Of a stretch of DNA of 64,000 bases, positions 9,611 through 19,806 are shown piece by piece. A model generated the notes under the pieces. It was not told the DNA's origin. It saw only the letters and a list, made by a program, of their open reading frames with translations, and made no database searches. Source of the DNA: Anaplasma platys (GTDB taxonomy: Bacteria > Pseudomonadota > Alphaproteobacteria > Rickettsiales > Anaplasmataceae). Made by a program: the position numbers and the translations under genes. Each line of letters opens with the position of its first letter. The first letter of the stretch is position 1. The DNA lies in assembly GCF_012790675.1 (NCBI RefSeq), contig NZ_CP046391.1, positions 972,632 through 1,036,631 on the forward strand, in the 5' to 3' direction.

Positions 9611-10624
9611 GTGCTAGCCGATTTGTGGAAGAAGGGTGTAGATTTTTTAGGTAGTAAGTACGCGATTATGGGTGGAGCCATGAGCTGGGTCTCCGAACCA
9701 TATCTCGTATCAGCCATTTCGAATGCGGGAGGCTTTGGTGTTTTGGCCTGCGGAGCAATGTCAACTGAGGAGCTGCGAAACTCAATTGAACAAACAAAAA
9801 AATTAACTGATCGTCCGTTCGGGGTGAATATTGTCGTCATTCATCCCGGGCTTGATGACCTCGCTGCAACGTGCCTAGAAGCCGGCGTTACGCACATAGT
9901 ACTCGCTGGGGGTCTACCGACCAGCAAACTTATATCTGCCATAAAAGAGGCGGGGAGTAAGAGTATTTGCTTTGCCCCTTCCTTGTCGGTGGCTAGGAGG
10001 CTGGATAGAATGGGGGTAGATGCTCTAATAATAGAGGGAATGGAAGCTGGTGGACATATAGGCCCAGTCAGCACCTCCGTATTGGCGCAGGAAATACTGC
10101 CATTCTTTAGGAAAAATGCGAAGTTGTGCGATAAGCCCATTTTTGTCGCCGGGGGCATTGGTACAGGTGACATGATAGGCAGTTACTTGAAAATGGGCGC
10201 TAGCGGCTGCCAAATAGGTACACTGTTCGTGTGCGCCAGTGAATCGCGGGCTCATCCCAATTTCAAGGAGGTGTTTATAAGGTCATCCTCCAGAGATGCG
10301 GTGCCTTCAGTCCAACTAAGCGAAGACTTTCCTGTACTGCAAGTCAGAGCAATAAACAATACAGCAAGCAGACGTTTTCTTGATCTACAGCGCAGTGTGA
10401 TAGAGATGCACAGTGCTGGAAAGATTTCTAAAGAAGACGGCCAGTTGGAGCTTGAAAAGTTTTGGGTAGGTTCCCTGAGAAGAGCTGTGGTTGATGGAGA
10501 TGTGGAAGCCGGATCATTGATGGCAGGACAAAGCGTAGGATTCGTAAACGACATCGAAGGCGCCGAACAAATCATTGCTGATCTTGTGGCTGAGGCCGAA
10601 ACATATCTCGCTTCTAATCCATAA
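9611..10624 (+). CDS. Nitronate monooxygenase / FabK-like FMN-binding oxidoreductase
   Basis: A 337-residue TIM-barrel flavoprotein of the 2-nitropropane dioxygenase family. Recognisable are the N-terminal SKYAIMGGAMSWVSEPYLV and NAGGFGVLACG, the conserved EGMEAGGHIGP that contacts FMN and the catalytic-region histidine, and FVAGGIGTGDM for phosphate binding. Members either oxidise alkyl nitronates or act as enoyl-ACP reductase (FabK). The sequence alone does not separate the two; FabK would mean a role in fatty acid synthesis. The start is a GTG at 9611, after TTTTAGGGATTTTAGT. No co-directional neighbour is close. Confidence 0.87.
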   Translation: MLADLWKKGVDFLGSKYAIMGGAMSWVSEPYLVSAISNAGGFGVLACGAMSTEELRNSIEQTKKLTDRPFGVNIVVIHPGLDDLAATCLEAGVTHIVLAGGLPTSKLISAIKEAGSKSICFAPSLSVARRLDRMGVDALIIEGMEAGGHIGPVSTSVLAQEILPFFRKNAKLCDKPIFVAGGIGTGDMIGSYLKMGASGCQIGTLFVCASESRAHPNFKEVFIRSSSRDAVPSVQLSEDFPVLQVRAINNTASRRFLDLQRSVIEMHSAGKISKEDGQLELEKFWVGSLRRAVVDGDVEAGSLMAGQSVGFVNDIEGAEQIIADLVAEAETYLASNP

Positions 10625-10634
10625 ATTATGAAAC

Positions 10635-10644
10635 GTACCTTTTT
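10635..10644. repeat. Third copy of the CGTACCTTTTT motif
   Basis: CGTACCTTTTT (10634-10644) recurs here, 10 bases after the flavoprotein gene; the other copies are at 6540-6550 and 6843-6853. All three are in non-coding sequence and on the same strand. Confidence 0.6.
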
Positions 10645-10788
10645 ATTTGATAAGGCTCAGCAGGGTAGTAAAGTATAGAGTAGCTATAGGGCGTGATTCC
10701 TTGACCCGCCAACATGGAGATGCTACGATCGCGCTTGACGCTTCCCTGGTATTTTAGGAAGCCTAAGAACATTAGTGGAGCTTAGTGT

Positions 10789-11433
10789 ATGAAAACATTC
10801 AAGATAATTTCTAACCTTCTCCTACTCATAGCCGCTTTGTTTCTTGGGTATTCATATGTGAAGAAGAAGGGAATGTTCAGTGAGATGCACGCTCCAATCC
10901 GTTCGCCAGATAGAACGTTGATTGATGATATGCCAGAGGGGGAAGAAGTCATTCGCACGTTTTTCGAGAATCTAACTAATCAAGACGGTAAGACTATCAG
11001 CAGCAAAGATTTTATGGGAAAACACATGCTGGTGATGTTCGGTTTCACCTCATGTAGGCACATCTGCCCTGCTGAGCTTAGCATGGCATCGCAGCTCTTA
11101 CATCAGCTTGGAGATGATGCCAATAAACTTCAGGTAGTCTTTATAACTGTGGATCCAACTACTGACACTGTTCAAAGGCTTAAAGCCTATCACAGCGCTT
11201 TTGATAGTAGAATACAGATGCTTACTGGAGATGAAGAGAACATAAGAGAAGTACTCCGAAACTACAGGGTGTATGCTGAAAAGGGAGCTCCCGGTTCCTC
11301 AGAGGAAATAGATCATTCCGCTCATATGTATCTGATAAATGAGGACGGACGATATGTCGAGCACTTTACTCCTCAAGATTATGGCAGCATTTCCGGGCTT
11401 TTGGATATGGTAAATCGGCATTTTAAGTCTTAG
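10789..11433 (+). CDS. SCO1/SenC family copper chaperone for cytochrome c oxidase
   Basis: A 214-residue thioredoxin-fold protein anchored by one N-terminal membrane helix (about residues 6-24). The copper ligands of the Sco family are all visible: Cys89 and Cys93 in FTSCRHICP and a histidine in DHSAHMYL, probably His179. The domain faces the periplasm and helps build the CuA centre of cytochrome c oxidase subunit II, here encoded by coxB at 35914. It is not linked to the cox genes. The leader contains a GCTTCC/GGAAGC inverted repeat at about 10739-10760, just upstream of the ATG. PstS follows after 44 bases, perhaps in the same transcript. Confidence 0.94.
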   Translation: MKTFKIISNLLLLIAALFLGYSYVKKKGMFSEMHAPIRSPDRTLIDDMPEGEEVIRTFFENLTNQDGKTISSKDFMGKHMLVMFGFTSCRHICPAELSMASQLLHQLGDDANKLQVVFITVDPTTDTVQRLKAYHSAFDSRIQMLTGDEENIREVLRNYRVYAEKGAPGSSEEIDHSAHMYLINEDGRYVEHFTPQDYGSISGLLDMVNRHFKS

Positions 11434-11477
11434 TTAGTGATATGGTAGTATAGTTCCTTGCTGGCCTAGGTGAAGTC

Positions 11478-12509
11478 ATGAGGGCTGATGTGTTTCGCTG
11501 TCTTTTTGTTTTAGTCCTCGTGGTGCTTTCCACAGGGACAGTCGGAAAAAATATAAGAGTTGTAGGCTCTTCTTCTGTCTTTCCCTTTATCTCTTCTATT
11601 GCCGAAGAGTTTGGAAGATTTTCTTCTTATAGGACCCCGGTAATAGAAGCAGTAGGCAGTGGCATGGGCTTCAACATGTTCTGTTCTGGCACCAAAAAGA
11701 ACACACCTGACATTGCAATGTCATCAAGACGCATAAAAGATGCAGAAATCGAGCTTTGTAGATCTAATGGCGTTGATGGAGTAATAGAAATAGAACTAGG
11801 ATACGATGGAATAGTTATTGCAAGTTCCAAACAAAAAGAGCAAGTCAATTTCCTACTTAAAGACCTGTTTAGTGCACTGAGCAAGTACGGCTTGGATGGG
11901 GAATACGGCGAAATTCCTACTAACACGACAAGTAGGTGGTCTGAAATACGAAGCGGTCTTCCTCAACATGAGATTGAGGTTTATGGTCCTCACAAAAACG
12001 CTGGAACATATGACATACTTATGGACTACGTCGTGCGGGGAATATGTACCAGCGCAAAGAACTTCGTAGATGCATACCCGGATGTAGAGGAGAGGAAGAG
12101 TATCTGCGGCAACATAAGAAATGATGGTAAATACATAGAAGTCGCAACCAGCGAGAATGTTATTATACAAAAAATCGCGAAAAACAGTAATGCGTTCGGT
12201 ATTTTGAGTTTCAGCTTTTTAGTCAAAAACCAAAACGAGATCCAGGGAAACAAGGTGGCGGGTGTGGCTCCCAGCTATGAAACCATAGCTTCCGGAGAAT
12301 ACGTGCTCTCACGCCCCATATATGTATATGTCAAAAAGGAAAATTTGGGCCATACCCAAGGGCTGAAGGAGTTCGTTGGAGAGCTTCTGCGCCCAGAGTC
12401 AGTAGGCTTAGATGGCTACCTGGTCAATCTGGGGTTCATTCCGCTGGCAAATGAAAAGCTTGCGCAAGTGAGAGCAAGAGTAGAGAGACAGCTGTCGGCA
12501 GAACACTAA
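11478..12509 (+). CDS. pstS: Phosphate ABC transporter substrate-binding protein PstS
   Basis: A 343-residue periplasmic binding protein with a signal peptide (about residues 1-23). The mature protein opens with VVGSSSVFPF, the phosphate-binding loop of the PstS family, and continues with VGSGMGF and PDIAMSSRRI, other ligand-contact loops. It delivers inorganic phosphate to the PstC-PstA membrane pair; pstC lies separately at 18682, while pstA and pstB are not in the window. The ATG has a weak GGTGAAG site upstream. It is not annotated as a lipoprotein because no cysteine follows the signal region. Confidence 0.94.
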   Translation: MRADVFRCLFVLVLVVLSTGTVGKNIRVVGSSSVFPFISSIAEEFGRFSSYRTPVIEAVGSGMGFNMFCSGTKKNTPDIAMSSRRIKDAEIELCRSNGVDGVIEIELGYDGIVIASSKQKEQVNFLLKDLFSALSKYGLDGEYGEIPTNTTSRWSEIRSGLPQHEIEVYGPHKNAGTYDILMDYVVRGICTSAKNFVDAYPDVEERKSICGNIRNDGKYIEVATSENVIIQKIAKNSNAFGILSFSFLVKNQNEIQGNKVAGVAPSYETIASGEYVLSRPIYVYVKKENLGHTQGLKEFVGELLRPESVGLDGYLVNLGFIPLANEKLAQVRARVERQLSAEH

Positions 12510-12560
12510 GACCACGCGCGTTCCGGTTGTTTAGCCAGTGGAAAGCCAGGGAGAAAAGGT

Positions 12561-12588
12561 TTGACCGGGTGGCTTGTTGTGCTATCAT
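12561..12588 (+). promoter_or_regulatory. Sigma70-type promoter of rpsU
   Basis: TTGACC (12561-12566) and TATCAT (12583-12588) are separated by 16 bases, a close match to the housekeeping consensus. Transcription would start near 12595, giving a leader of about 30 bases with GAGG at 12615-12618 before the TTG start of rpsU. Confidence 0.6.
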
Positions 12589-12624
12589 CTCGCGTTGTAT
12601 GTTTTTATTCTTTTGAGGTCTGGT

Positions 12625-12891
12625 TTGGTTGAAGTTGTTGTGTACCATGGCGACATTGAGCAGGGGATACGTACTCTGAAGAAGAAGCTGCAGCGGGAAG
12701 GGAAGCCCAGGCAGATGAAGATAGTGCACCATGAAAAACCTTCAGAAAAACGGGTAAGAAAACGTGATGATTGCGAGAGACGTCGCAAAAAGTTGCATGG
12801 AGCATCTTCGGAGCCTCAATTAGGTAGGTTTCAGGTAAGTGCCAGACATTTCAAAATTCAGAGAACGCCGATGCCCGAAACGGAGAGTTAG
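12625..12891 (+). CDS. rpsU: 30S ribosomal protein S21
   Basis: An 88-residue S21 (family members start with a short beta strand then VEQALRALKKK-like helix). Here the same pattern is VEVVVYHGDIEQGIRTLKKK, followed by a basic tail with RVRKRDDCERRRKK. S21 binds the small subunit near the anti-Shine-Dalgarno and helps initiation. The frame opens at 12574, but the family starts at the TTG at 12625, which has GAGG six bases upstream and lies just after a good promoter. The C-terminal extension (about 20 residues after the basic block) is longer than in E. coli S21 but is common in alphaproteobacteria. Confidence 0.93.
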   Translation: MVEVVVYHGDIEQGIRTLKKKLQREGKPRQMKIVHHEKPSEKRVRKRDDCERRRKKLHGASSEPQLGRFQVSARHFKIQRTPMPETES

Positions 12892-12967
12892 TGCGTGTAT
12901 TGGTATATGTGTAGCGCGTACTTGTCTGGGAAAGTGCAGGGTGTTGGTGGTTTGAAGGAGCGGTATC

Positions 12968-14134
12968 GTGAATGTTCATGAATTTCAAGCGAAGGAGATT
13001 CTTGCTGGGTATGGTGTGCCAACACAGCGGGGTGTGGTTGTCAGGTCGGTAGATGAAGTTTCCGCTGCCTTGAGCGAATTGGCTCCTGGTGTGGTTGTGG
13101 TAAAGGCGCAGATCCATGCTGGAGGAAGGGGAAAGGCAGGTGGGGTGAAGATTGCGAAAACCAAGGAAGATGTCCGTGGTTTGGTAGATGCAATGTTGGG
13201 ATCGGTTTTGGTAACAAAACAAACCATGTCCAGTGGGCAGGAGGTGCGAGCTGTCTATTTGACGGAGGGTGTAGACATCCGCAAAGAGTACTACTTGAGT
13301 GCTGTGGTGGATCGTGAAGTTGGCACAGTGAGCGTGATTTTTTCCGGTGAAGGCGGAGTGGACATAGAAGAGGTTGCACATTCTATGCCTGATAAGGTTA
13401 CGGTGGTTAACATAGATCCTCTGTATGGATTCCGGGATTTTCATGGCCGTGAGCTGTGCTATAGATGCGGACTCCAAAAAGATAAGGTGTCAAAAATTTC
13501 ATCTATCGCTGGCGCGTTGTGCAAGGCACTGCTAGCTACTGATGCTAATCAAATTGAGATCAATCCCCTCGTGGAGACGGACGATGGGCAGTTTGTTGCG
13601 TTAGATGCCAAAATGACATTTGATGATAATGGTCTCTATCGCCAGCCGGAGATCGTAAAGTTGTGCGACCCTTATGAGAGTAACAGTGATGAGTTGGAGG
13701 CTGCGAAACACGGTTTAAGTTACATAAAGATGGACGGAAATATAGGCTGCATGGTAAATGGAGCCGGCCTTGCTATGGCTACCATGGACATAGTTAAATA
13801 CTACGGTGGCGAGCCTGCTAACTTCTTGGACGTTGGCGGGGGAGCAAGCCAGGACACGGTAAAGGCTGCGTTTGAAATAATACTTGGTAGTGGAGTAAAG
13901 GGAATACTTGTTAACATCTTCGGCGGCATTATGCGCTGTGATGTCATCGCCTCGGGAATAATTGAGGCAACAAAAACTATAGGGGTCGGCGTGCCGCTGG
14001 TAGTGCGGTTGTCTGGAACCAATTACGAGAAGGGACGAGAGATGCTTGATACGTCGGGGCTGAGCATAGTGACCGCTAGTGATCTGGACGAAGCTGCTCG
14101 TTTTATTGTGGATTTGGTGAAGAAAGAAGGATAG
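12968..14134 (+). CDS. sucC: Succinyl-CoA synthetase beta subunit (ADP-forming)
   Basis: A 388-residue ATP-grasp subunit, of standard length. It starts [18 protein letters not shown], the typical SucC N-terminus, and has the ATP-grasp lysine loop ([17 protein letters not shown]), EINPLVE for magnesium and [10 protein letters not shown] near the CoA/phosphate site. With SucD it makes ATP from succinyl-CoA in the TCA cycle. The start is a GTG with AAGGAG seven bases upstream. SucD follows after 8 bases, so the two form an operon. Confidence 0.98.
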   Translation: MNVHEFQAKEILAGYGVPTQRGVVVRSVDEVSAALSELAPGVVVVKAQIHAGGRGKAGGVKIAKTKEDVRGLVDAMLGSVLVTKQTMSSGQEVRAVYLTEGVDIRKEYYLSAVVDREVGTVSVIFSGEGGVDIEEVAHSMPDKVTVVNIDPLYGFRDFHGRELCYRCGLQKDKVSKISSIAGALCKALLATDANQIEINPLVETDDGQFVALDAKMTFDDNGLYRQPEIVKLCDPYESNSDELEAAKHGLSYIKMDGNIGCMVNGAGLAMATMDIVKYYGGEPANFLDVGGGASQDTVKAAFEIILGSGVKGILVNIFGGIMRCDVIASGIIEATKTIGVGVPLVVRLSGTNYEKGREMLDTSGLSIVTASDLDEAARFIVDLVKKEG

Positions 14135-14142
14135 GAGCTTTT

Positions 14143-15024
14143 ATGGCTGTACTGGTCAACAGGGAGACAAAGGTGTTGTGTCAGGGTTTTACGGGGGCAC
14201 AAGGAACCTTCCATTCCGAGCAGGCAATCGCGTATGGTACGTGTATGGTTGGTGGGGTGACACCTGGTAAAGGTGGTACAACACATCTAGGACTGCCGGT
14301 ATTTGATACTGTTAAGCAGGCACGTGAGGCTACTGGAGCGAACGCAACTGTTATTTATGTACCAGCGCCGTTTGCTGCGGATGCGGTATTAGAAGCAATA
14401 GAGGCTGAGATAGAACTGATAGTATGTATCACAGAGGGCATACCGGTGCTGGATATGGTCAAGGTGAAGCGAGCTCTGAAAGGTAGCAAGAGCAGACTGA
14501 TAGGACCAAACTGTCCGGGAATCATAACGCCAAACGAATGTAAGATAGGAATCATGCCGGGTTATATACACGTTCCCGGTAGTGTTGGAGTTGTTTCTCG
14601 CTCAGGAACCCTTACTTATGAAGCTGTTGCGCAAACTTCGGCAGTGGGGTTGGGGCAGTCGACTTGCATCGGCATAGGTGGTGATCCAGTGCACGGAATG
14701 ACATTCACCGACTGCGTTGAATTGCTCATGAATGATGACGATACGGATTGTATTGTCATGATCGGTGAAATTGGCGGTTCCGAGGAGGAGAATGCTGTCA
14801 AGTTCCTAATGGAAAGCGGTAATAAGAAGCCTGTAATTGGTTTCATAGCCGGTCAGACTGCACCTCCGGGGCGTCGTATGGGACACGCTGGCGCCATAAC
14901 ATCGGGAAGCTCTGGTACTGCGCAGGGTAAAATCGACGCCATGAAGAGGGCTGGGGTCGTCATAGCTGAAACTCCTGCTGCTATAGGAGAGGCTGTGTTG
15001 AAAGTTATGGGACCGCGTAGCTAA
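14143..15024 (+). CDS. sucD: Succinyl-CoA synthetase alpha subunit
   Basis: A 293-residue subunit with the CoA-binding Rossmann fold ([17 protein letters not shown]) and the phosphohistidine loop with GHAGAI; the active-site histidine is in that GHAGAI stretch near residue 247. GPNCPGI marks the second domain. It pairs with SucC, encoded immediately upstream with 8 bases between, and has its own AGGAG site. Together they carry out substrate-level phosphorylation in the TCA cycle, along with acnA, gltA and lpd in this window. Confidence 0.98.
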   Translation: MAVLVNRETKVLCQGFTGAQGTFHSEQAIAYGTCMVGGVTPGKGGTTHLGLPVFDTVKQAREATGANATVIYVPAPFAADAVLEAIEAEIELIVCITEGIPVLDMVKVKRALKGSKSRLIGPNCPGIITPNECKIGIMPGYIHVPGSVGVVSRSGTLTYEAVAQTSAVGLGQSTCIGIGGDPVHGMTFTDCVELLMNDDDTDCIVMIGEIGGSEEENAVKFLMESGNKKPVIGFIAGQTAPPGRRMGHAGAITSGSSGTAQGKIDAMKRAGVVIAETPAAIGEAVLKVMGPRS

Positions 15025-15951
15025 AAGCACTGCATTACACATCTGTTGGACCCATGTACACAAAGTCGTCACGTTGATACTGTGTTGATATGTTGTGGCT
15101 AACGGCGCGTGCGATGGGGTGCTACGCGTCACTCCAGCATAGTGCAGAGTATTATGTCGTTTCTACCTGCGGCCTGACATGTATGAATCGATTCAGGGTA
15201 TGGCGCGCATTATCAGTACGCACCTCCTTAAGGGGTCTCCTGAAAACGCTCACGCTCGACCGCACGGTTCGCAGCGAAAATATGTAATAATCGTACCTGC
15301 TCACGATTCAGAACACAGATTTCAGCGTTACCGTTAACACTTGTCCACGGAAGATTGACTGCTTATGACACCTAAAAATAAAAAACTTGGCGAATAAATA
15401 GGCACTGAGCTGGCTAGGGAGATTGGATGTCAGAGCGCCCATGAACCCCTAGCAGCCTTTGCAACCGCACACTGTTAACCACAGTGGATCAAAAAACACC
15501 AAGGGCTTTATTCTAAAATCCTAAACCCTGATTGGTTGCTGAGGGCAAAACTGACTGATAAAGCACACGCCTGGCAGGCGATAACCCATTGGCTACAAAA
15601 TCCGTATATAAGTGGAAGTTTGGATCACCGATCTTAGAGTTTGAACAATTTTGCAGCCGTCATAAGCTCATATCTACATCTCACAGGATCCTCATTTCTC
15701 CGTACAAGTGGCACGTTAGCGCACGGGAGTTGTACCCACTTTTAATGTCAAAGGGCGCTTGAGAGCTATCTTTTTTATTTTGGTCGCTAGCATCCGTTGC
15801 AGCACACTAAACATTCTCACAAAATGCAACTCTACCCCAACATCTGGCAAGGGAAACAAACACAAAATGTTGAAGCTAATAACGGAACTTTTGATATTTT
15901 TGTACGGCACCGTGTTGCTTCTAGTTTTTAGGACTATCAACACTCTTCAAA
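15025..15951. other. Intergenic gap between sucD and alaS
   Basis: This 927-base gap between convergent genes has no convincing gene. Small frames at 15090-15287 and 15716-15943 resemble nothing known. A 7-bp inverted repeat with a long loop lies at 15413-15453: GCTAGGG and CCCTAGC. No tRNA or T-run terminator was found. Confidence 0.55.
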
Positions 15952-18600
15952 CTATTCCTGAAAAACAGAGCGTACTTTTTCTCTTATCATGCTCTCTGCT
16001 TCTTCCACCGCTTCAACCGGTAGGCTGGCGCGCGCGAGATTTGCGTTTCCGCCGCCTTTTCCCTGTATGGATCCCAGCAATTTTACCAGCTGCATTGCAT
16101 CCAGCTTCTTACCGGCTTCTTTGGAAACACCTATAACCATAACGGCTCTAGGAGGCGTAATAGCCGAAAGAATAGTTACTGCACTCTGTGCTTTTTCCTC
16201 TCTAATAAAGTCCACCATTGCATCAACCGGAATACTAATAAACTTCCCTACTCGCAACGTAACACCAGAACCAATTTCCTTGGGCACTGCCCTACTCCTG
16301 ATGAGCTCACTCCATACCCCCAGCAACTGCTTGTTGAGCTCCTTCTTTTCTTGAAATAGCTTCTTAAGCCGATCTAAAACCTGAACCACTGGAACACCTA
16401 GGCATTCAGACACCTGGAGCAACAAATCATTATCGCGTCGGAAGCTGCTAACAACTTCACGACCGGTGATAGCCTCAATGCGCCGTATTCCCAAAGCAAT
16501 GCTAGATTCTGATATAATCTTAAAAGCACCTATTTCCCCGGTGCTTTTGACGTGCGTACCACAGCACAATTCCTTCGACGAAGCAATGCTAACCACCCTC
16601 ACGCTATGTTCGCTGTACTTCTCACCAAATAGCGCCAAAGCACCTCTATCAATGGCCTGAGCTAGGCTACAATTGTCGATAAAAACCGGGATGTTTGACA
16701 TGATACGATTGTTGACCTCTCTTTCTATAATAAGAATTTGCTCCTTGGTCATAGGGTGCGTATGACTATAGTCAAACCGTAACTTTTCCGCGGCAACTAG
16801 TGAACCTTTTTGCTGAATATCTTCTGCAATGTACTCCCTGAGAACACTGTGCAAAACGTGTGTAGCTGAGTGGTTAGCCCTTAAGTCAGCCCGACGCATC
16901 TCATCTATGGAAGCCTCTATCAAGTCTCCGGTACGCAAAATCCCCGTTCTGACACAACACTCATGAACGTGCAACTTGTTTATCACCTTACGAGTATAAA
17001 GCACGTCCACAACACAGCTCTCCCCGGAAGTACTACCCGGGGCTATCACAGTCAACGTACCCCGATCACCTTCCTGGCCACCGGACTCAGCATAAAATGG
17101 TGTAACATCCAATAACACAAACGCTGATTCACCTTGTTTAGCCTCAGAAACAAACTCATTGCCTTGTACTATGGCGATAACAGCAGCCTTCGCCCTGGCA
17201 TTATGATATCCCACAAAAACTGTGGCCTTGTGCTCCTGCAGAACGCGCTCCCACAAGTTATGTAAAATGCTCTCCCCTGAGCCAACCCAGTTTTTCCGAG
17301 ATTGAGTTTTTTGTACCAACATACTCTGGTCAAATCCCTGCTGATCGAACTTTAGACCCCTCTCCTTTGCAATATCTAGTGTAATATCCAGCGGGAATCC
17401 ATATGTGTCGTATAACTTAAACGCAACATCACCACGTAGCACGTCTCCAGCCTTGAGAGCGGCAATTTCCTTATCAAGAAGCGCCGTCCCCTTCCGCAGC
17501 GTGTCAACAAAACCTTCCTCCTCTAGTTGGAGAGTGGATATTATGGCTTTCTCGGCCCTCACTATCTCCGGATATGCATCCCCCATGTAGGCGCCAGACC
17601 CCTCACGGGTGAGCGCCATCACGACACCATGAATCGCACCCGATGTTCCGTCACCAGTCATTTGACAAGCATATCTCACCGCCCTTCTGATGATTCGACG
17701 TAAAACATATCCACGCCCCTCGTTACCGGGAACCAAGCCTTCTGAAATAAGAAACGCGGCTGCTCTAACGTGGTCGGCTATTACACGATGTCCCACCGCA
17801 TGTCGGTTATTGCCAAATACTTCTTGTGACTTTGCGATAATGGCTTTGAAAAGGTCTGTGTCATAGTTATCACAGACTCCCTGCACTACCGCGGCAATTC
17901 TCTCGAGCCCCATCCCTGTATCTATGCATTTATGGGGCAAGGGATTCAAAGTTCCGTCCTCCAACCTGTTATACTGCATGAAAACCAAATTCCATATTTC
18001 AGTATATCTTGCACCATCGCCATCATCGGAGCCGGGAAGCCCTCCAGGAACTCCTTCCCCATAATCATAAAAGATCTCTGAGCATGGGCCACAAGGGCCG
18101 ATATCACCCATGCTCCAGAAATTATCATGAGTCGAAATTTTGATTATTCTCTCATCCGGAAATCCGGTAATCTTCTTCCAGAGGTCAAACGCCTCTTGGT
18201 CTTCTACATATACCGTAATCCATAGCCTGTCTTTGCTGAGTCCCAATTCTTTGGTAACAAATTTCCATGCGTGCTCAATTGCGACATCCTTGAAATATCC
18301 ACCAAAACTAAAGTTCCCCAGCATCTCAAAAAATGTGTGGTGCCGATTGGTATATCCCACATTTTCCAGATCATTGTGTTTTCCACCAGCTCTGAGACAT
18401 TTCTGGCTGGAAACTGCGGTTTTCACATCATCGCTGCCCGAAATAAATCGCTGCTTGAATGGCACCATGCCAGCGTTCGTAAACAACAAGGAAGTATCTC
18501 CTTCGGCAACCAGCGGGGCCGACTGAAAGTGCGTATGTCCATTCTTCACAAAAAAATCTAGGAACAACTTCCTGATACTACTTACCGAGCAACTACCCAT
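15952..18600 (-). CDS. alaS: Alanyl-tRNA synthetase
   Basis: An 882-residue class II synthetase, close to the E. coli length of 876. Visible are the N-terminal FFVKNGHTHFQSAPLV, motif 2 region (FTNAGMVPFK), GRGYVLRRIIRRA of the aminoacylation domain, and the editing-domain zinc site: NHSATHVLH and CCGTHVKSTG. The C-terminal oligomerisation/C-Ala domain contains GKGGGNANLARA. It charges tRNA-Ala in the cytoplasm. The gene stands alone, divergent from pstC. A candidate promoter lies at 18640-18667. Confidence 0.98.
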   Translation of the reverse strand: MGSCSVSSIRKLFLDFFVKNGHTHFQSAPLVAEGDTSLLFTNAGMVPFKQRFISGSDDVKTAVSSQKCLRAGGKHNDLENVGYTNRHHTFFEMLGNFSFGGYFKDVAIEHAWKFVTKELGLSKDRLWITVYVEDQEAFDLWKKITGFPDERIIKISTHDNFWSMGDIGPCGPCSEIFYDYGEGVPGGLPGSDDGDGARYTEIWNLVFMQYNRLEDGTLNPLPHKCIDTGMGLERIAAVVQGVCDNYDTDLFKAIIAKSQEVFGNNRHAVGHRVIADHVRAAAFLISEGLVPGNEGRGYVLRRIIRRAVRYACQMTGDGTSGAIHGVVMALTREGSGAYMGDAYPEIVRAEKAIISTLQLEEEGFVDTLRKGTALLDKEIAALKAGDVLRGDVAFKLYDTYGFPLDITLDIAKERGLKFDQQGFDQSMLVQKTQSRKNWVGSGESILHNLWERVLQEHKATVFVGYHNARAKAAVIAIVQGNEFVSEAKQGESAFVLLDVTPFYAESGGQEGDRGTLTVIAPGSTSGESCVVDVLYTRKVINKLHVHECCVRTGILRTGDLIEASIDEMRRADLRANHSATHVLHSVLREYIAEDIQQKGSLVAAEKLRFDYSHTHPMTKEQILIIEREVNNRIMSNIPVFIDNCSLAQAIDRGALALFGEKYSEHSVRVVSIASSKELCCGTHVKSTGEIGAFKIISESSIALGIRRIEAITGREVVSSFRRDNDLLLQVSECLGVPVVQVLDRLKKLFQEKKELNKQLLGVWSELIRSRAVPKEIGSGVTLRVGKFISIPVDAMVDFIREEKAQSAVTILSAITPPRAVMVIGVSKEAGKKLDAMQLVKLLGSIQGKGGGNANLARASLPVEAVEEAESMIREKVRSVFQE

Positions 18601-18639
18601 ACAAAAGACTTAAAGTGATGTACAAATGACCACATTATT

Positions 18640-18667
18640 AGCATACTAGACTCAGGTTGACTAACAA
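18640..18667 (-). promoter_or_regulatory. Candidate alaS promoter
   Basis: Read on the minus strand, TTGTTA (18667-18662) and TATGCT (18645-18640) are separated by 16 bases, about 40 bases upstream of the alaS ATG. It is a moderate match to the housekeeping consensus. Confidence 0.35.
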
Positions 18668-18681
18668 GAATTAGCTCTGCT

Positions 18682-19806
18682 ATGTTGCTCCCTCTGGCCA
18701 TTGTGCTAACAATAACTTCTGGGAGTTATTTCCTTTGGAGATGGCTATCTTTTAGAGAATTCACAGTACCTATAGCAACGGTGGGTATCGGTGTTGCTAT
18801 CATGTCAGGAGTAACTCTCAATGCCTATGGATACGGACTGATGCCGGGAATAGCAGCCGCATCGATGGCATCGTTGTTGTTCACTACTCTGCATTTGGAC
18901 AGGAAATTCAAGGTGCTGAAAGCGGCAATGATGTTGTCCACTGCGTTGTCATTCATCACTGTGATCTGCATAGCGGTTTGCTTGGCATACAAGTCTAAGC
19001 TCTTCTTTGCGGAGGTCCCGCTTTCGGATTTTGTACTGGGCACTACCTGGAATCCTGACGACAAAGTGGTAAACGGAAAGATTGCGGGATCATTTGGCAT
19101 ATTACCCCTGTTGAGCGGAACGCTGCTTATAGTGATAGTAGCTATTACGGTTGCCTTACCACTGGGTTTGCTTTCTGCAATATACGTCAGTGAATACTCG
19201 AGCAAGAGGGTTCGTAGCACGTTTAACACATTACTGGAAATTCTCTGTGGCATACCGACTGTCGTGTACGGATATTTTGCTGTTGTGTTTTTATCACCCA
19301 ATATCCGCAGTTTTGCGAAGTTTTTCGGCCACAATTCACAATCGGAAAACGCCCTGGTTGCGGGGTTAGCCATTGGCATTATGATACTACCATTCTTGAC
19401 CCTGCTTATAGAAAACGCCCTGCGGTCAGTGCCTAAAATACTACGTTACGGCTCGATGGCATTGGGAGCAACCCGCGCCGAAACCACTTGGAACATTGTG
19501 GTGCCGTACGCCTTGCCAGACATTTGCAGCTCTGTTATTCTGGCTATTTCCCGGGTTATTGGTGAAACCATGATAGTGCTGATGGCCGCTGGAGTGTCCG
19601 CAAGCTTGACTTTCAACCCACTGTATTCCGTGACCACTATCACAGTGCAAATTGCTACAATACTTACCGGTGACCAGAACTTCCAGAGCATCCACACATC
19701 CTCTGCTTATGCCCTTGGCCTCACTTTGTTCATCATTACATGGATATTGAACTTGATGGCCGCATACATAACTAGGCATGCTCGGACATCTTTGAGAAAT
19801 GCTTGA
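18682..19806 (+). CDS. pstC: Phosphate ABC transporter permease PstC
   Basis: A 374-residue polytopic membrane protein. The PstC-type signature is present: FVLGTTWNPDDK followed by GILPLLSGTLL, then the permease core IAVCL..., ALPLGLLSAIYVSEYSS, IPTVVYGYFAVVF and the EAA-like loop YGSMALGATRAETTW. The N-terminus has about three extra hydrophobic helices compared with E. coli PstC (319 residues). With PstA and PstB it imports phosphate from PstS (at 11478). The gene's end overlaps the glutamine-synthetase-like gene by 8 bases. Confidence 0.92.
   Translation: MLLPLAIVLTITSGSYFLWRWLSFREFTVPIATVGIGVAIMSGVTLNAYGYGLMPGIAAASMASLLFTTLHLDRKFKVLKAAMMLSTALSFITVICIAVCLAYKSKLFFAEVPLSDFVLGTTWNPDDKVVNGKIAGSFGILPLLSGTLLIVIVAITVALPLGLLSAIYVSEYSSKRVRSTFNTLLEILCGIPTVVYGYFAVVFLSPNIRSFAKFFGHNSQSENALVAGLAIGIMILPFLTLLIENALRSVPKILRYGSMALGATRAETTWNIVVPYALPDICSSVILAISRVIGETMIVLMAAGVSASLTFNPLYSVTTITVQIATILTGDQNFQSIHTSSAYALGLTLFIITWILNLMAAYITRHARTSLRNA

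Noticed and set aside
12851-13477. 208-codon minus-strand frame opposite rpsU end and sucC
   Set aside because: Antisense to sucC; rich in H, S, T and R, with no recognisable domain.
15470-15490. TTAACCACA as a DnaA box
   Set aside because: One mismatch to the consensus and isolated.
18657-18685. TTGACT...CTATGT as a pstC promoter
   Set aside because: The spacing is right (17 bases) but the -10 would overlap the start codon at 18682.
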